Shown here in pieces: positions 34,473 to 44,118 of a stretch of DNA of 64,000 bases. Source of the DNA: GCA-2862585 sp965277895 (GTDB taxonomy: Bacteria; Bacteroidota; Bacteroidia; Flavobacteriales; UBA7312); NCBI GenBank assembly GCA_965277895.1, contig CBDIDR010000001.1:1612001-1676000 (forward strand), written 5' to 3'. The notes below the pieces were generated by a model. That model was not told the DNA's origin, did not search any database, and saw nothing but the letters and a program-made list of their open reading frames with translations. The stretch's first letter is position 1, and every line of letters starts with the position of its first letter. Made by a program: the position numbers and the translations under genes.

Positions 34473-36668
34473 ATGAAAAAAATGCTGATTTTTTATTTGA
34501 CTTTCATTAGTCTTTCTTCCTTTTCACAACATCTTAAAAGGGCTGAATTATCAATTTTAGAAAATGGTGCCATTATTCAAAACCCCTTTACTGGAGGTCT
34601 CAGCTCGTCTCAACTTTCTAATATCGATTTCAATAAGGATGGTATAAATGATGTTTTTGTCTTTGAACGAATTGGAGATAGGACTCTTGCTTTTATTAAA
34701 AATTCAAACAGCACAGATTTAAACTACACCTATTCTAAAGAGTATAGCAGTACATTCCCTAAGCTTGAAAAATGGGCTCTGCTTCTCGATTTCAACTGTG
34801 ATGGTAAAGAAGATATTTTCACATATAACGACAGTTATGTTAGAGTGTACAAAAACACATCTGATAATAACTCACTGAGTTTTGAAGTTGAAACAGATGC
34901 TCTAATCAGCGACTTAGGTCCAATACAAAGTGCAATCATTATTTCCGAAGTTGATATTTCTTCATTTGTAGATGTGGATTTTGATGGCGATATAGATGTA
35001 CTGACATTTAAGCAAAGTGGTGGTTATGTTGAATATCATCAAAATCAAAGTCAGGAACTCTATGGTAATTGTGACAGTCTAATTTTTGAACTAAAAACCG
35101 ACTGCTGGGGAAAGTTTTTTGAAGGATTAAACGAATACGACTTTAATAGTTGCGAAAGTCAAACCATAATAGATCAGCCAATAATTGAAAGCCGTTCATC
35201 AGGCGGACACAGTGGCTCTTCTACTCTCACCTTAGATATTGACGGCGATAACGATATGGATATCATTCTTGGTGACGTTTCTTTTAACAACCTCAACCTT
35301 TTGATAAATACTGGTGACTCTGAAGATGCTTTAATGACTTCTGTAAATCAAGATTTCCCCATTGGAAACGGTAGTAATGTAAGTGCTGAGATTGAATCCT
35401 TTCCAGCGGCGTTTCATTTAGATGTTAATAATGACGGTATTAGAGACTTAGTCGTTAGCCCTAACACAAATAATAATGCTGAAGATTTTGAAAGTATTTA
35501 CCTATTCTTAAATTCTGGAGCGGACAATGCTCCCGTTTTTGAGTTTGAAAAAACCAACTTTTTACAAGAGCTTATACTAGATTTTGGAACAGCCGCTTAT
35601 CCTTCAATGATAGATTATAATAATGATGGTTTAAAGGATTTGATTATAGGTAATTACGGCTACCACGCTGGAAATAATCCCTCATCTCAACTAGCATTGC
35701 TAAGAAATATAGGAAGTGAAACAGAACCAAACTTTGAATTAATTGATAGAGATTTCGGAAACTTATCAGCAATAAACTTAGATACCAGCTTGGTAACTTC
35801 TGTAGCTGGACTTACTCCAACATTTGGAGACTTAGATAATGATGGCGATGTTGATTTAATTGTTGGTGATGGAAATGGTAAAATTCATTATTTCAAAAAT
35901 ACCGCATCAATAGGAAGTGACGCTCAGTTTGAACTTGAAAACGTCAATTTCTTTTCAATTGATATTGGTCAACATTCTGCTCCTTTTTTATTTGATATGA
36001 ATGATGACAATCTTTTAGATTTGATAATTGGTAGAGTTGATGGCAGCATTACTTATGCTCAAAATAATGGCACCGAAACCAATCCTGTTTTTAATAGTAT
36101 CGTAGAAGATTTTGGTGATATTTCTGTCAATAATGATGAAAGTCTTTATGGCTTTAGTATCCCTTTTGTCTTTTCGGAGGATGGAGAAATTCAAATGTTG
36201 ATTGGTAGTGAAAGCGGACAGATTTACCATTACAATAATATTTCTGGAAATTTATCAGGCACTTTTAATCTACTTAGCGATAATTTCCAAAATACTCAAG
36301 AAGGCAAAAATGTTGCATGCTTGTATGAGGACTTTACTGGTGATGGCAGAAGAGATATGTTTTTCGGAATGCAATCTGGGGGACTGTTTTATTACATCAA
36401 TGACAGTACTGTAAGTTCTAATGCAACTTATGATTTAACTAATGTAATTGACATCTACCCTAACCCTTCTGATGATATAATAAATATTAAGTCTGAAGAA
36501 GATGCTATTGCAAAAATCTACTCCATACATGGCCAGCTACTCATTAATAAAAAAGTAAGTAACAATTCTCAAATTGATATTAGTCATCTTCAACCAGCCT
36601 ATTATATTATCTCATTTAAAACACTAGACAACTCAAAAATCATTTGGAAAAAAATAATTGTCCAATAA
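34473..36668 (+). CDS. FG-GAP/VCBS-repeat protein with T9SS type A sorting domain
   Basis: 731 residues. Signal peptide MKKMLIFYLTFISLSSFSQ. At least seven calcium-binding-like FG-GAP segments of the D-x-[DN]-x-D-G-x-x-D form, for example DFNKDGINDVFVF, DIDGDNDMDIILGD, DYNNDGLKDLIIGNYG, DLDNDGDVDLIVGDGNG. The last about 75 residues (IYPNPSDDIINI ... AYYIISFKT) are a type A sorting domain, so the protein should cross the outer membrane through the T9SS and be surface-bound or released. It probably forms an integrin-like beta-propeller. The ligand is unknown. Ends in a strong hairpin at 36669-36694. Confidence 0.88.
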   Translation: MKKMLIFYLTFISLSSFSQHLKRAELSILENGAIIQNPFTGGLSSSQLSNIDFNKDGINDVFVFERIGDRTLAFIKNSNSTDLNYTYSKEYSSTFPKLEKWALLLDFNCDGKEDIFTYNDSYVRVYKNTSDNNSLSFEVETDALISDLGPIQSAIIISEVDISSFVDVDFDGDIDVLTFKQSGGYVEYHQNQSQELYGNCDSLIFELKTDCWGKFFEGLNEYDFNSCESQTIIDQPIIESRSSGGHSGSSTLTLDIDGDNDMDIILGDVSFNNLNLLINTGDSEDALMTSVNQDFPIGNGSNVSAEIESFPAAFHLDVNNDGIRDLVVSPNTNNNAEDFESIYLFLNSGADNAPVFEFEKTNFLQELILDFGTAAYPSMIDYNNDGLKDLIIGNYGYHAGNNPSSQLALLRNIGSETEPNFELIDRDFGNLSAINLDTSLVTSVAGLTPTFGDLDNDGDVDLIVGDGNGKIHYFKNTASIGSDAQFELENVNFFSIDIGQHSAPFLFDMNDDNLLDLIIGRVDGSITYAQNNGTETNPVFNSIVEDFGDISVNNDESLYGFSIPFVFSEDGEIQMLIGSESGQIYHYNNISGNLSGTFNLLSDNFQNTQEGKNVACLYEDFTGDGRRDMFFGMQSGGLFYYINDSTVSSNATYDLTNVIDIYPNPSDDIINIKSEEDAIAKIYSIHGQLLINKKVSNNSQIDISHLQPAYYIISFKTLDNSKIIWKKIIVQ

Positions 36669-36694
36669 AAAATGGAGAGCGAACTCTCCATTTT
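36669..36694. terminator. Bidirectional terminator between T9SS gene and mdh
   Basis: Perfect 11-bp stem AAAATGGAGAG / CTCTCCATTTT with CGAA loop. It starts at the plus-strand stop codon and serves the convergent mdh as well. Confidence 0.9.
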
Positions 36695-36723
36695 AAAATA
36701 ATCACTCTATATTATTTATTGTT

Positions 36724-37647
36724 TTAGTCAAGTAAAGCATTTGTAGCTCTAACGCCTTCTGCTGAATCGTTTAACTTTTCTTTTTCAGCATCATTGAGGT
36801 CTATTTCTACAATTTTTTCAATACCGTTCTTGCCTAATATTACAGGTACACCAATACATAAATCGTTCAAACCATATTCGCCGTTCAACATTACTGAACA
36901 TGGGAACATCTTGTGTTGGTCACAAGCAATTGAATGAACTAATGAAGAAACAGCAGCACCAGGTGCGTACCAAGCTGATGTACCCAACATCGATGTTAAT
37001 GTTGCTCCACCAACCTTAGTGTCTTCAAGAACTTTTTGTAATCTTTCTTCTGTGATAAATTCAGAAACTATAACACTATTTCTTGTTGCTAATCGAGTTA
37101 AAGGAAGCATTCCTTTGTCGCTATGCCCTCCTATAACCATGCCGTCTATATCTGATGCAGGACATTCTAAAGCTTCGCTAAGTCTATATTTGAACCTTGC
37201 ACTATCCAATGCCCCACCCATTCCAATGATTCTATTCTTTGGAAGACCTGTCACTTGATGTGCTAAATAAGTCATAGTATCCATAGGGTTACTTACTATG
37301 ATTAAAATTACATTAGGCGAATATTTTATTAAATTCTCTGAAACTGTTTTTACAATGCCAGCATTAATTCCTATCAATTCTTCTCTGGTCATACCTGGCT
37401 TTCTAGGAATACCACTAGTAATTACAGCAACGTCACTATTTGCTGTTTTTGAATAATCGTTAGTACTACCCGTGATTTTAGTATCAAAACCATTTAATGT
37501 AGCTGTTTGCATTAAATCCATGGCTTTACCTTCTGCAAAGTTTTCTTTAATGTCAACTAACACTACTTCTGAAGCGAAGTTTTTGATAGCAATATATTCT
37601 GCACAACTTGCGCCTACTGCCCCAGCGCCTACAACTGTAATTTTCAT
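36724..37647 (-). CDS. mdh: Malate dehydrogenase (LDH-like type)
   Basis: TCA-cycle interconversion of malate and oxaloacetate with NAD. 307 residues from the ATG at 37647 (MKITVVGAGAVGASCAEYIA); the upstream extension to 37677 lacks support. NAD motif GAGAVG at 7-12, Asp at the end of beta-2 (VVLVDIKE) favouring NAD, substrate arginines in RKPGMTREEL near 82, SNPMDTMTYL near 118 and catalytic His in VIGGHSDKGMLPL near 175. Single gene with terminator downstream. Confidence 0.94.
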   Translation of the reverse strand: MKITVVGAGAVGASCAEYIAIKNFASEVVLVDIKENFAEGKAMDLMQTATLNGFDTKITGSTNDYSKTANSDVAVITSGIPRKPGMTREELIGINAGIVKTVSENLIKYSPNVILIIVSNPMDTMTYLAHQVTGLPKNRIIGMGGALDSARFKYRLSEALECPASDIDGMVIGGHSDKGMLPLTRLATRNSVIVSEFITEERLQKVLEDTKVGGATLTSMLGTSAWYAPGAAVSSLVHSIACDQHKMFPCSVMLNGEYGLNDLCIGVPVILGKNGIEKIVEIDLNDAEKEKLNDSAEGVRATNALLD

Positions 37648-37665
37648 ATGTTTTAAATTTTGGTG

Positions 37666-37673
37666 CAAAATTA
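37666..37673 (-). promoter_or_regulatory. Possible -7 box for mdh
   Basis: TAATTTTG on the minus strand fits TAnnTTTG, 18 bases before the ATG. No TTG lies at 18-21 bases upstream, so support is partial. Confidence 0.35.
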
Positions 37674-37746
37674 ACATTCTGAATCAACAATTCTAATTTT
37701 TAAAACACTAAAAACATTTTTAATCTAAGATTGTGTTCAAAGCCAA

Positions 37747-37777
37747 TTGAAAATCTAAAAATATATTCGTAACTTTA
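37747..37777 (+). promoter_or_regulatory. Probable promoter of the SprB-repeat T9SS gene
   Basis: TTG (37747-37749), 20-base spacer, TAACTTTA (37770-37777), one mismatch to TAnnTTTG. Predicted leader about 30 bases. Confidence 0.45.
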
Positions 37778-37814
37778 TGGGCTGTTTGAACTTAACCGAC
37801 TTAACATTTTCTTA

Positions 37815-40295
37815 ATGAGGATTCTATTTTTTCTGTTAGCAATTATTTTAGTAAACATTGAATCTGCATACTCTCAAATTGATGCAGGAGATGATATCAC
37901 CATATGTGAAATCCAAAGTGTTGACTTGTCTGCCGATTACACGCCTAACTCTGTAGGTACGAATGATTATGTTTTAGAAAATGTTCCATACACAAGCGAA
38001 GCCTACTCTGGCACTATTGTAAATATGTTTGACGATTCAGAGATGGGTCCTTTTGATATAGGTTTTGATTTCTGTTTTTTTGGTGAGGTCTACAGTCAAT
38101 TTTGTATAGGCTCAAATGGCTGGATTACTTTCGAATGCGGTCAACCTACAACATACGTTTCAGGAGCTATTCCAAATGCAGCGGCTCCAGTAAACTCAAT
38201 TATGGCACCATGGTCTGACTGGAATCCTAGTGTTGGTGGCGAAGTAAGATATGAAACTATCGGTGTAGCTCCTAACAGAGCTCTAGTTGTTAATTGGATT
38301 GATGTACCTCTTTATGGCGGTGCTTGCACTAATTTTCAAGGGAAGTTTCAAATCGTTCTTAGAGAGTCGACTAACATAATAGAGAACAACATTGAATATA
38401 AAATGAACTGCCCAGACGATGGTGCTGGTGGTTCAGATATAGCTGTACAGGGCATTCAAAATTTTGATGGCTCTATTGCAATCGTTGTTCCAGGTCGAAA
38501 TGCGACTGCATGGGAAGCCGAAAATGAATCACATCACTATACTCCTACTGGTTTAGCAGTTTCTAATGTACAGTGGTTTGATGAAGACAATAACCTTGTT
38601 GGTGAAGGAACGGATATTTCTGTTGACCCATTAGCTACCACAACTTATACAGTGATTGCCTCAGAATGCCCTACTGATTATTCTGATGAAGTTACAGTCT
38701 ATGTTTCAACAGAAGTAACGGTTACAGAAACGATTGACGATAATATTTGTCCTGGTGAAATATTTGGTGCTATTGATATAGATGTAAATGGAGGATTAAC
38801 ACCATACACTTTTTCATGGACCTCTGCATCTAATACATTCTCTTCATCTGATGAAGATATTAGTAACCTAAATGCTGACTCTTACAATCTAACAATAACT
38901 GATGCCTTAGATTGCGAAAGTGATTTTGGACCCTATATAATTTCACTACCTCCACAAGCTATCCAAATTTTTGAATCTATTGACCCAGTTAGTTGCTTTG
39001 GATTTAGTGATGGCGTGATTTCTATTTCTGTAAGTGGAGGTACACCAAACTACACCTATGCATGGACTGGTGACAATCCAATTACTGGAGATGGAACGAA
39101 TACAATTAGCAACTTAGCTACTGGTAATTACCAAATTGTTGTTACTGATAACAACAATTGTCAAGAGACTGCTAACTTTTTCATGGACGAAAACTCATCA
39201 ATATCAATTTTAAGTAATGTTTCTGACTATAATGGCTTTAACGTAAAATGCTATGGAGGAAATGATGCGTGGGTGTCGTGTATTTCTAGTGGAGGACTAC
39301 TGCCTTATGACTTTTCATGGGTAGACGAGCAAAGTCTAGACACTATTTCAAGACAAGCGGATATTTACAACCTAGAAGCTGGTAGCTATACATTTACGGT
39401 AACTGATGCAGAAGGCTGTCCTAATTCAATTACATTTGACTTGATTGAACCAGATTCAATCTCAATAGATGTCTCTAACTACAGCCACAAAAGCTGCACC
39501 TATAATAATGATGGGTATATTGAAGTGGCTACTTGGGGCGGACCTGACTTACCAATCTATTCTGAAGAATATTTACCTCTAAAGTACACTTGGGATGGTC
39601 CTAATTCTTTCTACTCAAATCAAGAAGACATTTATAATTTAATAGAAGGAATGTATACTATAAAAGTGGAGGACGCTAATGGTTGTGAAAACCATTTAAG
39701 CTTTGAAATTAATCAACCTCCATTTATTGTTGCAAACTACAGGGTACTGAATGACACTGTAACTGTTAATTATCCTTACGTGAATTTATTTGATGATTCT
39801 GAAGGAAACGCTACTGCATGGGAATGGGAATTGAGTAATGGATTTACATCAAATTCACAAGATGTTTACGGTCTTGATTTGTCAACTGACTTAGACAGTG
39901 TAGGTATTAAGTATTACGATTTAAAATTAGTAGTTACAGATGAATTCATGTGTAAGGACAGCACCTACGGAAGACTTGCTATCAAAAACGAACATACCCT
40001 TTTCATCCCTAATGGATTTACTCCTGATATGGATGGGAATAATGATACCTTTAAGATTTTTCATCATGCCATGCGAACTGAAACATTTTCGATAAGTATC
40101 TTTGATAGGTATGGTTCCGTAATTTTCCAAACTAATAATCCAACTGTAGATTGGGATGGAACAAATATGTTTACAGGTAACGACCTCAAGTCTGGTTCAT
40201 ATTCATATGTCTTGAGTTATCAAGATTTTGAATACAGAATATATGACCATACTAATTGCGAGAATTGTTCTGGAACAATTACACTTGTTAGATAA
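37815..40295 (+). CDS. SprB-repeat surface protein with CHU_C-type T9SS domain
   Basis: 826 residues. Signal peptide about 1-20. N-terminal lectin-like/nidogen-like beta domain (about 50-240, GSNGWITFECGQPTT). Four SprB-type repeats at about 305-375, 385-455, 465-545 and 555-632, each with the ...GGxxPYxFSW...NLxxGxYxxTVTDxxGC pattern. A PKD-like segment (640-725) and a C-terminal gliding-motility/CHU_C domain (FIPNGFTPDMDGNNDTFKIF ... SYVLSYQD, 730-826), which directs type IX export and often non-covalent surface attachment. Likely adhesin or motility-related, smaller than SprB itself. Followed by a terminator. Confidence 0.88.
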   Translation: MRILFFLLAIILVNIESAYSQIDAGDDITICEIQSVDLSADYTPNSVGTNDYVLENVPYTSEAYSGTIVNMFDDSEMGPFDIGFDFCFFGEVYSQFCIGSNGWITFECGQPTTYVSGAIPNAAAPVNSIMAPWSDWNPSVGGEVRYETIGVAPNRALVVNWIDVPLYGGACTNFQGKFQIVLRESTNIIENNIEYKMNCPDDGAGGSDIAVQGIQNFDGSIAIVVPGRNATAWEAENESHHYTPTGLAVSNVQWFDEDNNLVGEGTDISVDPLATTTYTVIASECPTDYSDEVTVYVSTEVTVTETIDDNICPGEIFGAIDIDVNGGLTPYTFSWTSASNTFSSSDEDISNLNADSYNLTITDALDCESDFGPYIISLPPQAIQIFESIDPVSCFGFSDGVISISVSGGTPNYTYAWTGDNPITGDGTNTISNLATGNYQIVVTDNNNCQETANFFMDENSSISILSNVSDYNGFNVKCYGGNDAWVSCISSGGLLPYDFSWVDEQSLDTISRQADIYNLEAGSYTFTVTDAEGCPNSITFDLIEPDSISIDVSNYSHKSCTYNNDGYIEVATWGGPDLPIYSEEYLPLKYTWDGPNSFYSNQEDIYNLIEGMYTIKVEDANGCENHLSFEINQPPFIVANYRVLNDTVTVNYPYVNLFDDSEGNATAWEWELSNGFTSNSQDVYGLDLSTDLDSVGIKYYDLKLVVTDEFMCKDSTYGRLAIKNEHTLFIPNGFTPDMDGNNDTFKIFHHAMRTETFSISIFDRYGSVIFQTNNPTVDWDGTNMFTGNDLKSGSYSYVLSYQDFEYRIYDHTNCENCSGTITLVR

Positions 40296-40306
40296 AATGA
40301 ATAAAA

Positions 40307-40335
40307 AAAAGAGCCTTCAAATGAGGACTCTTTTC
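40307..40335. terminator. Terminator between SprB-repeat gene and gyrB
   Basis: AAAAGAG-x-CCT / AGG-x-CTCTTTT stem with one mismatch and a 7-base loop, T-rich on both sides. It serves the two convergent genes. Confidence 0.75.
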
Positions 40336-40355
40336 TTACCAATTACTATTATTTA

Positions 40356-42293
40356 TTAAATATCAATTTTTGCGTATTTCGCATTTTGCTCAATGAATGC
40401 TCTTCTTGGAGGAACTTCGTCTCCCATTAACATAGAAAAGATTCTATCCGCTTCAGCTGCACTATCAATAGTTACTTGTCTTAAAGTTCTTGAATCAGGG
40501 TTCATTGTAGTATCCCACAACTGTTCTGCATTCATTTCACCAAGACCTTTGTAACGTTGAATACTTGCTCCATTTAGCTTTTGCATCATTCCATCTCTTT
40601 CGTCATCAGACCAGCAGTAATGTTGCTCTTTACCTTTTTTAACTAAATATAGTGGTGGAGTAGCAATGTATAAATAACCACTTTCAACTAATTCCTTCAT
40701 ATATCTGAAGAAGAAAGTTAAGATAAGCGTAGCAATATGAGATCCATCAACATCGGCATCCGTCATAATTACAATCTTATGATAACGAAGTTTTTCAAGG
40801 TTCAAGGCTTTTGAATCCTCTTCAGTTCCAATTGTTACACCTAGTGCCGTATACATATTTTTAATTTCTTCATTTTCAAAGACTTTATGTTGCATTGCTT
40901 TTTCAACATTTAAAATCTTACCACGAAGAGGTAAAATTGCTTGGAAGAATCTATCTCTTCCTTGCTTAGCTGTTCCACCTGCAGAATCACCCTCTACAAG
41001 GAAAATCTCGCATTTTTCAGGGTCTTTGTCAGAACAATCTGCCAACTTTCCTGGAAGTCCTGAGCCTGAAAGCACATTCTTCCTTTGCACCATCTCACGT
41101 GCTTTTCGAGCAGCGTTTCTGGCTTGAGCGGCTAAAAGAACTTTCTGAACAATTTGCTTAGCCATATTAGGGTTTTCCTCGAGATAGTTGGATAACATCT
41201 CCCCTACGGCTTGATCAACTGCTCCAGTCACTTCTTTATTTCCAAGCTTTGTCTTTGTTTGACCTTCAAACTGAGGCTCCATGACTTTTACAGAAATAAC
41301 TGCTGTTAAGCCCTCTCTGAAGTCATCTCCTGCAATTTCAAACTTAACCTTATCAAGCATTCCAGACTCATCAGCATATTTCTTTAACGTTCTTGTTAAG
41401 GCTCTTCTAAAACCAGATAAGTGCGTACCTCCCTCATGTGTATTAATATTGTTCACATAAGAATGGATGTTCTCTGAGTAAGATGTGTTGTAGTGCATAG
41501 CAATTTCAACTGGCACACCATTCTTTTCAGTATCCATGTGAATGACACTATCTAGTAATTTCTCTCTGTTCTCGTCAATTAACTCAACGAAATCAATAAG
41601 TCCATTTTCTGAGACAAAATTGTCTTTGATATCATTTCCTTCTTCATCTTTTCTTCTTTTATCGGTCAAAGACAATCTAATTCCTTTATTAAGGAAAGAT
41701 AATTCTCTCAAACGACTTTGAAGAATATCAAAATGATAAACAGTTTCATGAAAAATCTCCTTGTCTGGAAGGAAAGTAACTATGGTACCTGTAATATCAG
41801 TAGTACCTATTTCTTTAACATCGTATTTAGGAACACCTCTTTCATATTCTTGCTTAAAGATTTTACCGTTTCTGTGGACCTCAGCAGTAAGAAGGATAGA
41901 CAAGGCATTAACACAAGATACACCCACACCATGCAAACCACCAGAAACTTTATAGGAATCCTTATCGAATTTACCACCAGCGTGAAGTACTGTCATTACA
42001 ACTTCTAATGCTGATTTTTTTTCTTTTGGGTGTATGTCGGTAGGGATTCCTCTACCATTATCTTTTACTGTAATAGAGTTATCCTCATTAATGATAACAT
42101 CGATGTCAGTACAATGACCAGCAAGTGCTTCATCAATTGAATTATCAACTACTTCATACACAAGGTGGTGTAAACCTTTTTGACCTATGTCACCAATATA
42201 CATGGCAGGTCGCTTTCTTACGGCTTCAAGACCTTCTAAGACTTGAATATTGCCGGCACCGTAATCAGCTTTATTTTCTAAATTTTCACTCAT
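40356..42293 (-). CDS. gyrB: DNA gyrase subunit B
   Basis: ATPase subunit of gyrase. 645 residues. GHKL ATPase motifs VVDNSIDEALAGHCTDID and KDNGRGIPTDIHP near 50-80, GGLHGVGVSCVNALS near 110. TOPRIM motifs VEGDSAGGTAKQGRD near 425 and MTDADVDGSHIATLIL near 500. The C-terminal QRYKGLGEMNAEQLWDTTM is typical. The compact length, without the proteobacterial insert, is normal. Start ATG at 42293. Confidence 0.96.
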   Translation of the reverse strand: MSENLENKADYGAGNIQVLEGLEAVRKRPAMYIGDIGQKGLHHLVYEVVDNSIDEALAGHCTDIDVIINEDNSITVKDNGRGIPTDIHPKEKKSALEVVMTVLHAGGKFDKDSYKVSGGLHGVGVSCVNALSILLTAEVHRNGKIFKQEYERGVPKYDVKEIGTTDITGTIVTFLPDKEIFHETVYHFDILQSRLRELSFLNKGIRLSLTDKRRKDEEGNDIKDNFVSENGLIDFVELIDENREKLLDSVIHMDTEKNGVPVEIAMHYNTSYSENIHSYVNNINTHEGGTHLSGFRRALTRTLKKYADESGMLDKVKFEIAGDDFREGLTAVISVKVMEPQFEGQTKTKLGNKEVTGAVDQAVGEMLSNYLEENPNMAKQIVQKVLLAAQARNAARKAREMVQRKNVLSGSGLPGKLADCSDKDPEKCEIFLVEGDSAGGTAKQGRDRFFQAILPLRGKILNVEKAMQHKVFENEEIKNMYTALGVTIGTEEDSKALNLEKLRYHKIVIMTDADVDGSHIATLILTFFFRYMKELVESGYLYIATPPLYLVKKGKEQHYCWSDDERDGMMQKLNGASIQRYKGLGEMNAEQLWDTTMNPDSRTLRQVTIDSAAEADRIFSMLMGDEVPPRRAFIEQNAKYAKIDI

Positions 42294-42335
42294 TGATTAT
42301 ATATGTTTATTAACTAGGGTATTTTCTAGTGATAA

Positions 42336-42343
42336 CAAAGGTA
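42336..42343 (-). promoter_or_regulatory. Possible -7 box for gyrB
   Basis: TACCTTTG on the minus strand fits TAnnTTTG, 42 bases before the gyrB ATG. No TTG at the usual upstream spacing, so support is partial. Confidence 0.35.
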
Positions 42344-42414
42344 AAAAAAGCAAGATATGTCACTAAAAAAAAAGCGAATTATAGACTGCTACTTATTAAC
42401 AAAAAGTGAATAAG

Positions 42415-44118
42415 TTATAGCTTAAAAGAAAGTCCAAAAAACACTTGTGGACCTAAGACTGGATAATTTTGCCAAATGTGATATCCTCCAACAAGATTTT
42501 GCCCTTTAAAGTAGGCAGAAAAAATAGAATTGTACCGATATTCTAAGGATATATTGAAGTCGATAATATCATCTAATTCTGGAGTGTTTGATGACTCACA
42601 AGTAGTGGAACGATCAAAAGCTGTAAATACCTCAACTGCCGGAATAATTTTATCTCCAATATTATAATCCAGTTTTAACTTACTAAGGAAAGAAGGTTTG
42701 TATGCAAAGGACTGTATTGAATCGAGTTCATATTTATTATACTGCAATTCTAAATCGGCATTGGCTTTTTCAGATAGTTTCCAATTTAATTTCCCTGACC
42801 AATTGAGATAGTTCACATCATCATAAACAACCTTAAACTTATTTTGATAGATAGAATTCATATCAAGCTCAAAGAAGGGCATGTCAAGGACACGTGAATA
42901 CGATATTTCAGAAGACCACATTATGTCCTTAGACAAGACAGATTCCATTCCTAAGAACACATCATATATGGCTTGAGAGTTTATCAATTCCAAAGAACCA
43001 CCGTCATTAGTTAATGCATTTAGTATATATGGGTTTTGTTTACTTAATGCCCAGTATGAATTTTCCTGAAGACCTCCTCGAACGCCTACAAATGCTTTTT
43101 GATAGTTTTCGGAAAAATGATAGTCATACCTTACTAATGGGTAAAATGCATAGGTTACATCTGAACTGTCTCTACTATCGTAAGATTGAAGTTCAAAGCC
43201 AGCATTAAGTTGTCCTCCATATAATTCCTTTGAAACAGAAGGACTAAAGGTTAAGATCAGTTCTTTAGCAAGACTATCATTAAAGGAATATTTTTCTGAA
43301 AAATTGTTTAAATCATAATCCACTCCTAAAGTAAGTGAATAGTCATTTACACCAATTGACTGGTTAAGATCTAACAACCAAGAAAATGTGTTTTCTGTAT
43401 TTTCATTTAAATCGTAGGCGTATAACTTTGTGAAATACGATGGCTTACCATTTTCCGACGGCTTACTCTTAAGGGAAACACTAAAACTTGTATAGCCCCA
43501 ATACTGCTGATTAGTCAAAAGATTTTCATCTAAATTAAAAACTGTAGGGTCATAACCGTAAAGCTGATGAATTCTTCCCTCTCTGTTAATATAAGCATTT
43601 AAAACACCAACATCTAAATCTGTTTTAGCATATACTGCAAAGTCCGTTTCTCTAAATGCTGCTGATACTTTTTGATTTTCGTCAAAAGGACTTTTGATAT
43701 CGGCATAAGACTCTTTATAGCCCAAAGAAAGAGCGTAAGTTGTTTTTTTATCCCTATCTGAACTGTAATAAATTCTTGAAGTAGGCATACTCATATTTCC
43801 AACACCTCCATAAATGTATGTGTTATATAACTTGGAAATAGGCTCGCCTTTAATTTTAGCCGCTTTAATAGGATTTAATTTAAGGTTGGTTTTAAAGCGT
43901 TTATCAATGGGGAAATAGCTAACCCGTTTACTTGTTTTTATGGTATCCGAAAGTGTAGGGCTGAGATTTATTTTAGTAGCAGAAGGAATTTCAGGAATAT
44001 AGCTCTTTGTTATTTGAACTTCTTGAACGCCTAAATCATCATTGTCATTAGTTTGAGAATACACTGATGTATTACAAAAGACAATCAGAACACCTAATAG
44101 AATAATTTTATTCTTCAT
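42415..44118 (-). CDS. Outer-membrane beta-barrel protein coupled to TPR gene
   Basis: I start at the ATG at 44118 (MKNKIILLGVLIVFCNTSVYSQ), 567 residues with a clear signal peptide. After a 90-residue linker (VQEVQITKSYIPEIPSATKI, Pro/Ser-rich), the remainder is alternating beta-strands ending in QVFFGLSFKL with a terminal aromatic/hydrophobic strand, as in TonB-receptor-like barrels, but no plug domain is seen. The start overlaps the stop of the upstream TPR gene by 11 bases, so translation is coupled. No named family is recognised; likely partner of the TPR protein in the envelope. Confidence 0.7.
   Translation of the reverse strand: MKNKIILLGVLIVFCNTSVYSQTNDNDDLGVQEVQITKSYIPEIPSATKINLSPTLSDTIKTSKRVSYFPIDKRFKTNLKLNPIKAAKIKGEPISKLYNTYIYGGVGNMSMPTSRIYYSSDRDKKTTYALSLGYKESYADIKSPFDENQKVSAAFRETDFAVYAKTDLDVGVLNAYINREGRIHQLYGYDPTVFNLDENLLTNQQYWGYTSFSVSLKSKPSENGKPSYFTKLYAYDLNENTENTFSWLLDLNQSIGVNDYSLTLGVDYDLNNFSEKYSFNDSLAKELILTFSPSVSKELYGGQLNAGFELQSYDSRDSSDVTYAFYPLVRYDYHFSENYQKAFVGVRGGLQENSYWALSKQNPYILNALTNDGGSLELINSQAIYDVFLGMESVLSKDIMWSSEISYSRVLDMPFFELDMNSIYQNKFKVVYDDVNYLNWSGKLNWKLSEKANADLELQYNKYELDSIQSFAYKPSFLSKLKLDYNIGDKIIPAVEVFTAFDRSTTCESSNTPELDDIIDFNISLEYRYNSIFSAYFKGQNLVGGYHIWQNYPVLGPQVFFGLSFKL

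Noticed and set aside
37815..40295. SprB itself
   Set aside because: SprB is several thousand residues long; this 826-residue protein only shares the repeat and sorting domain.
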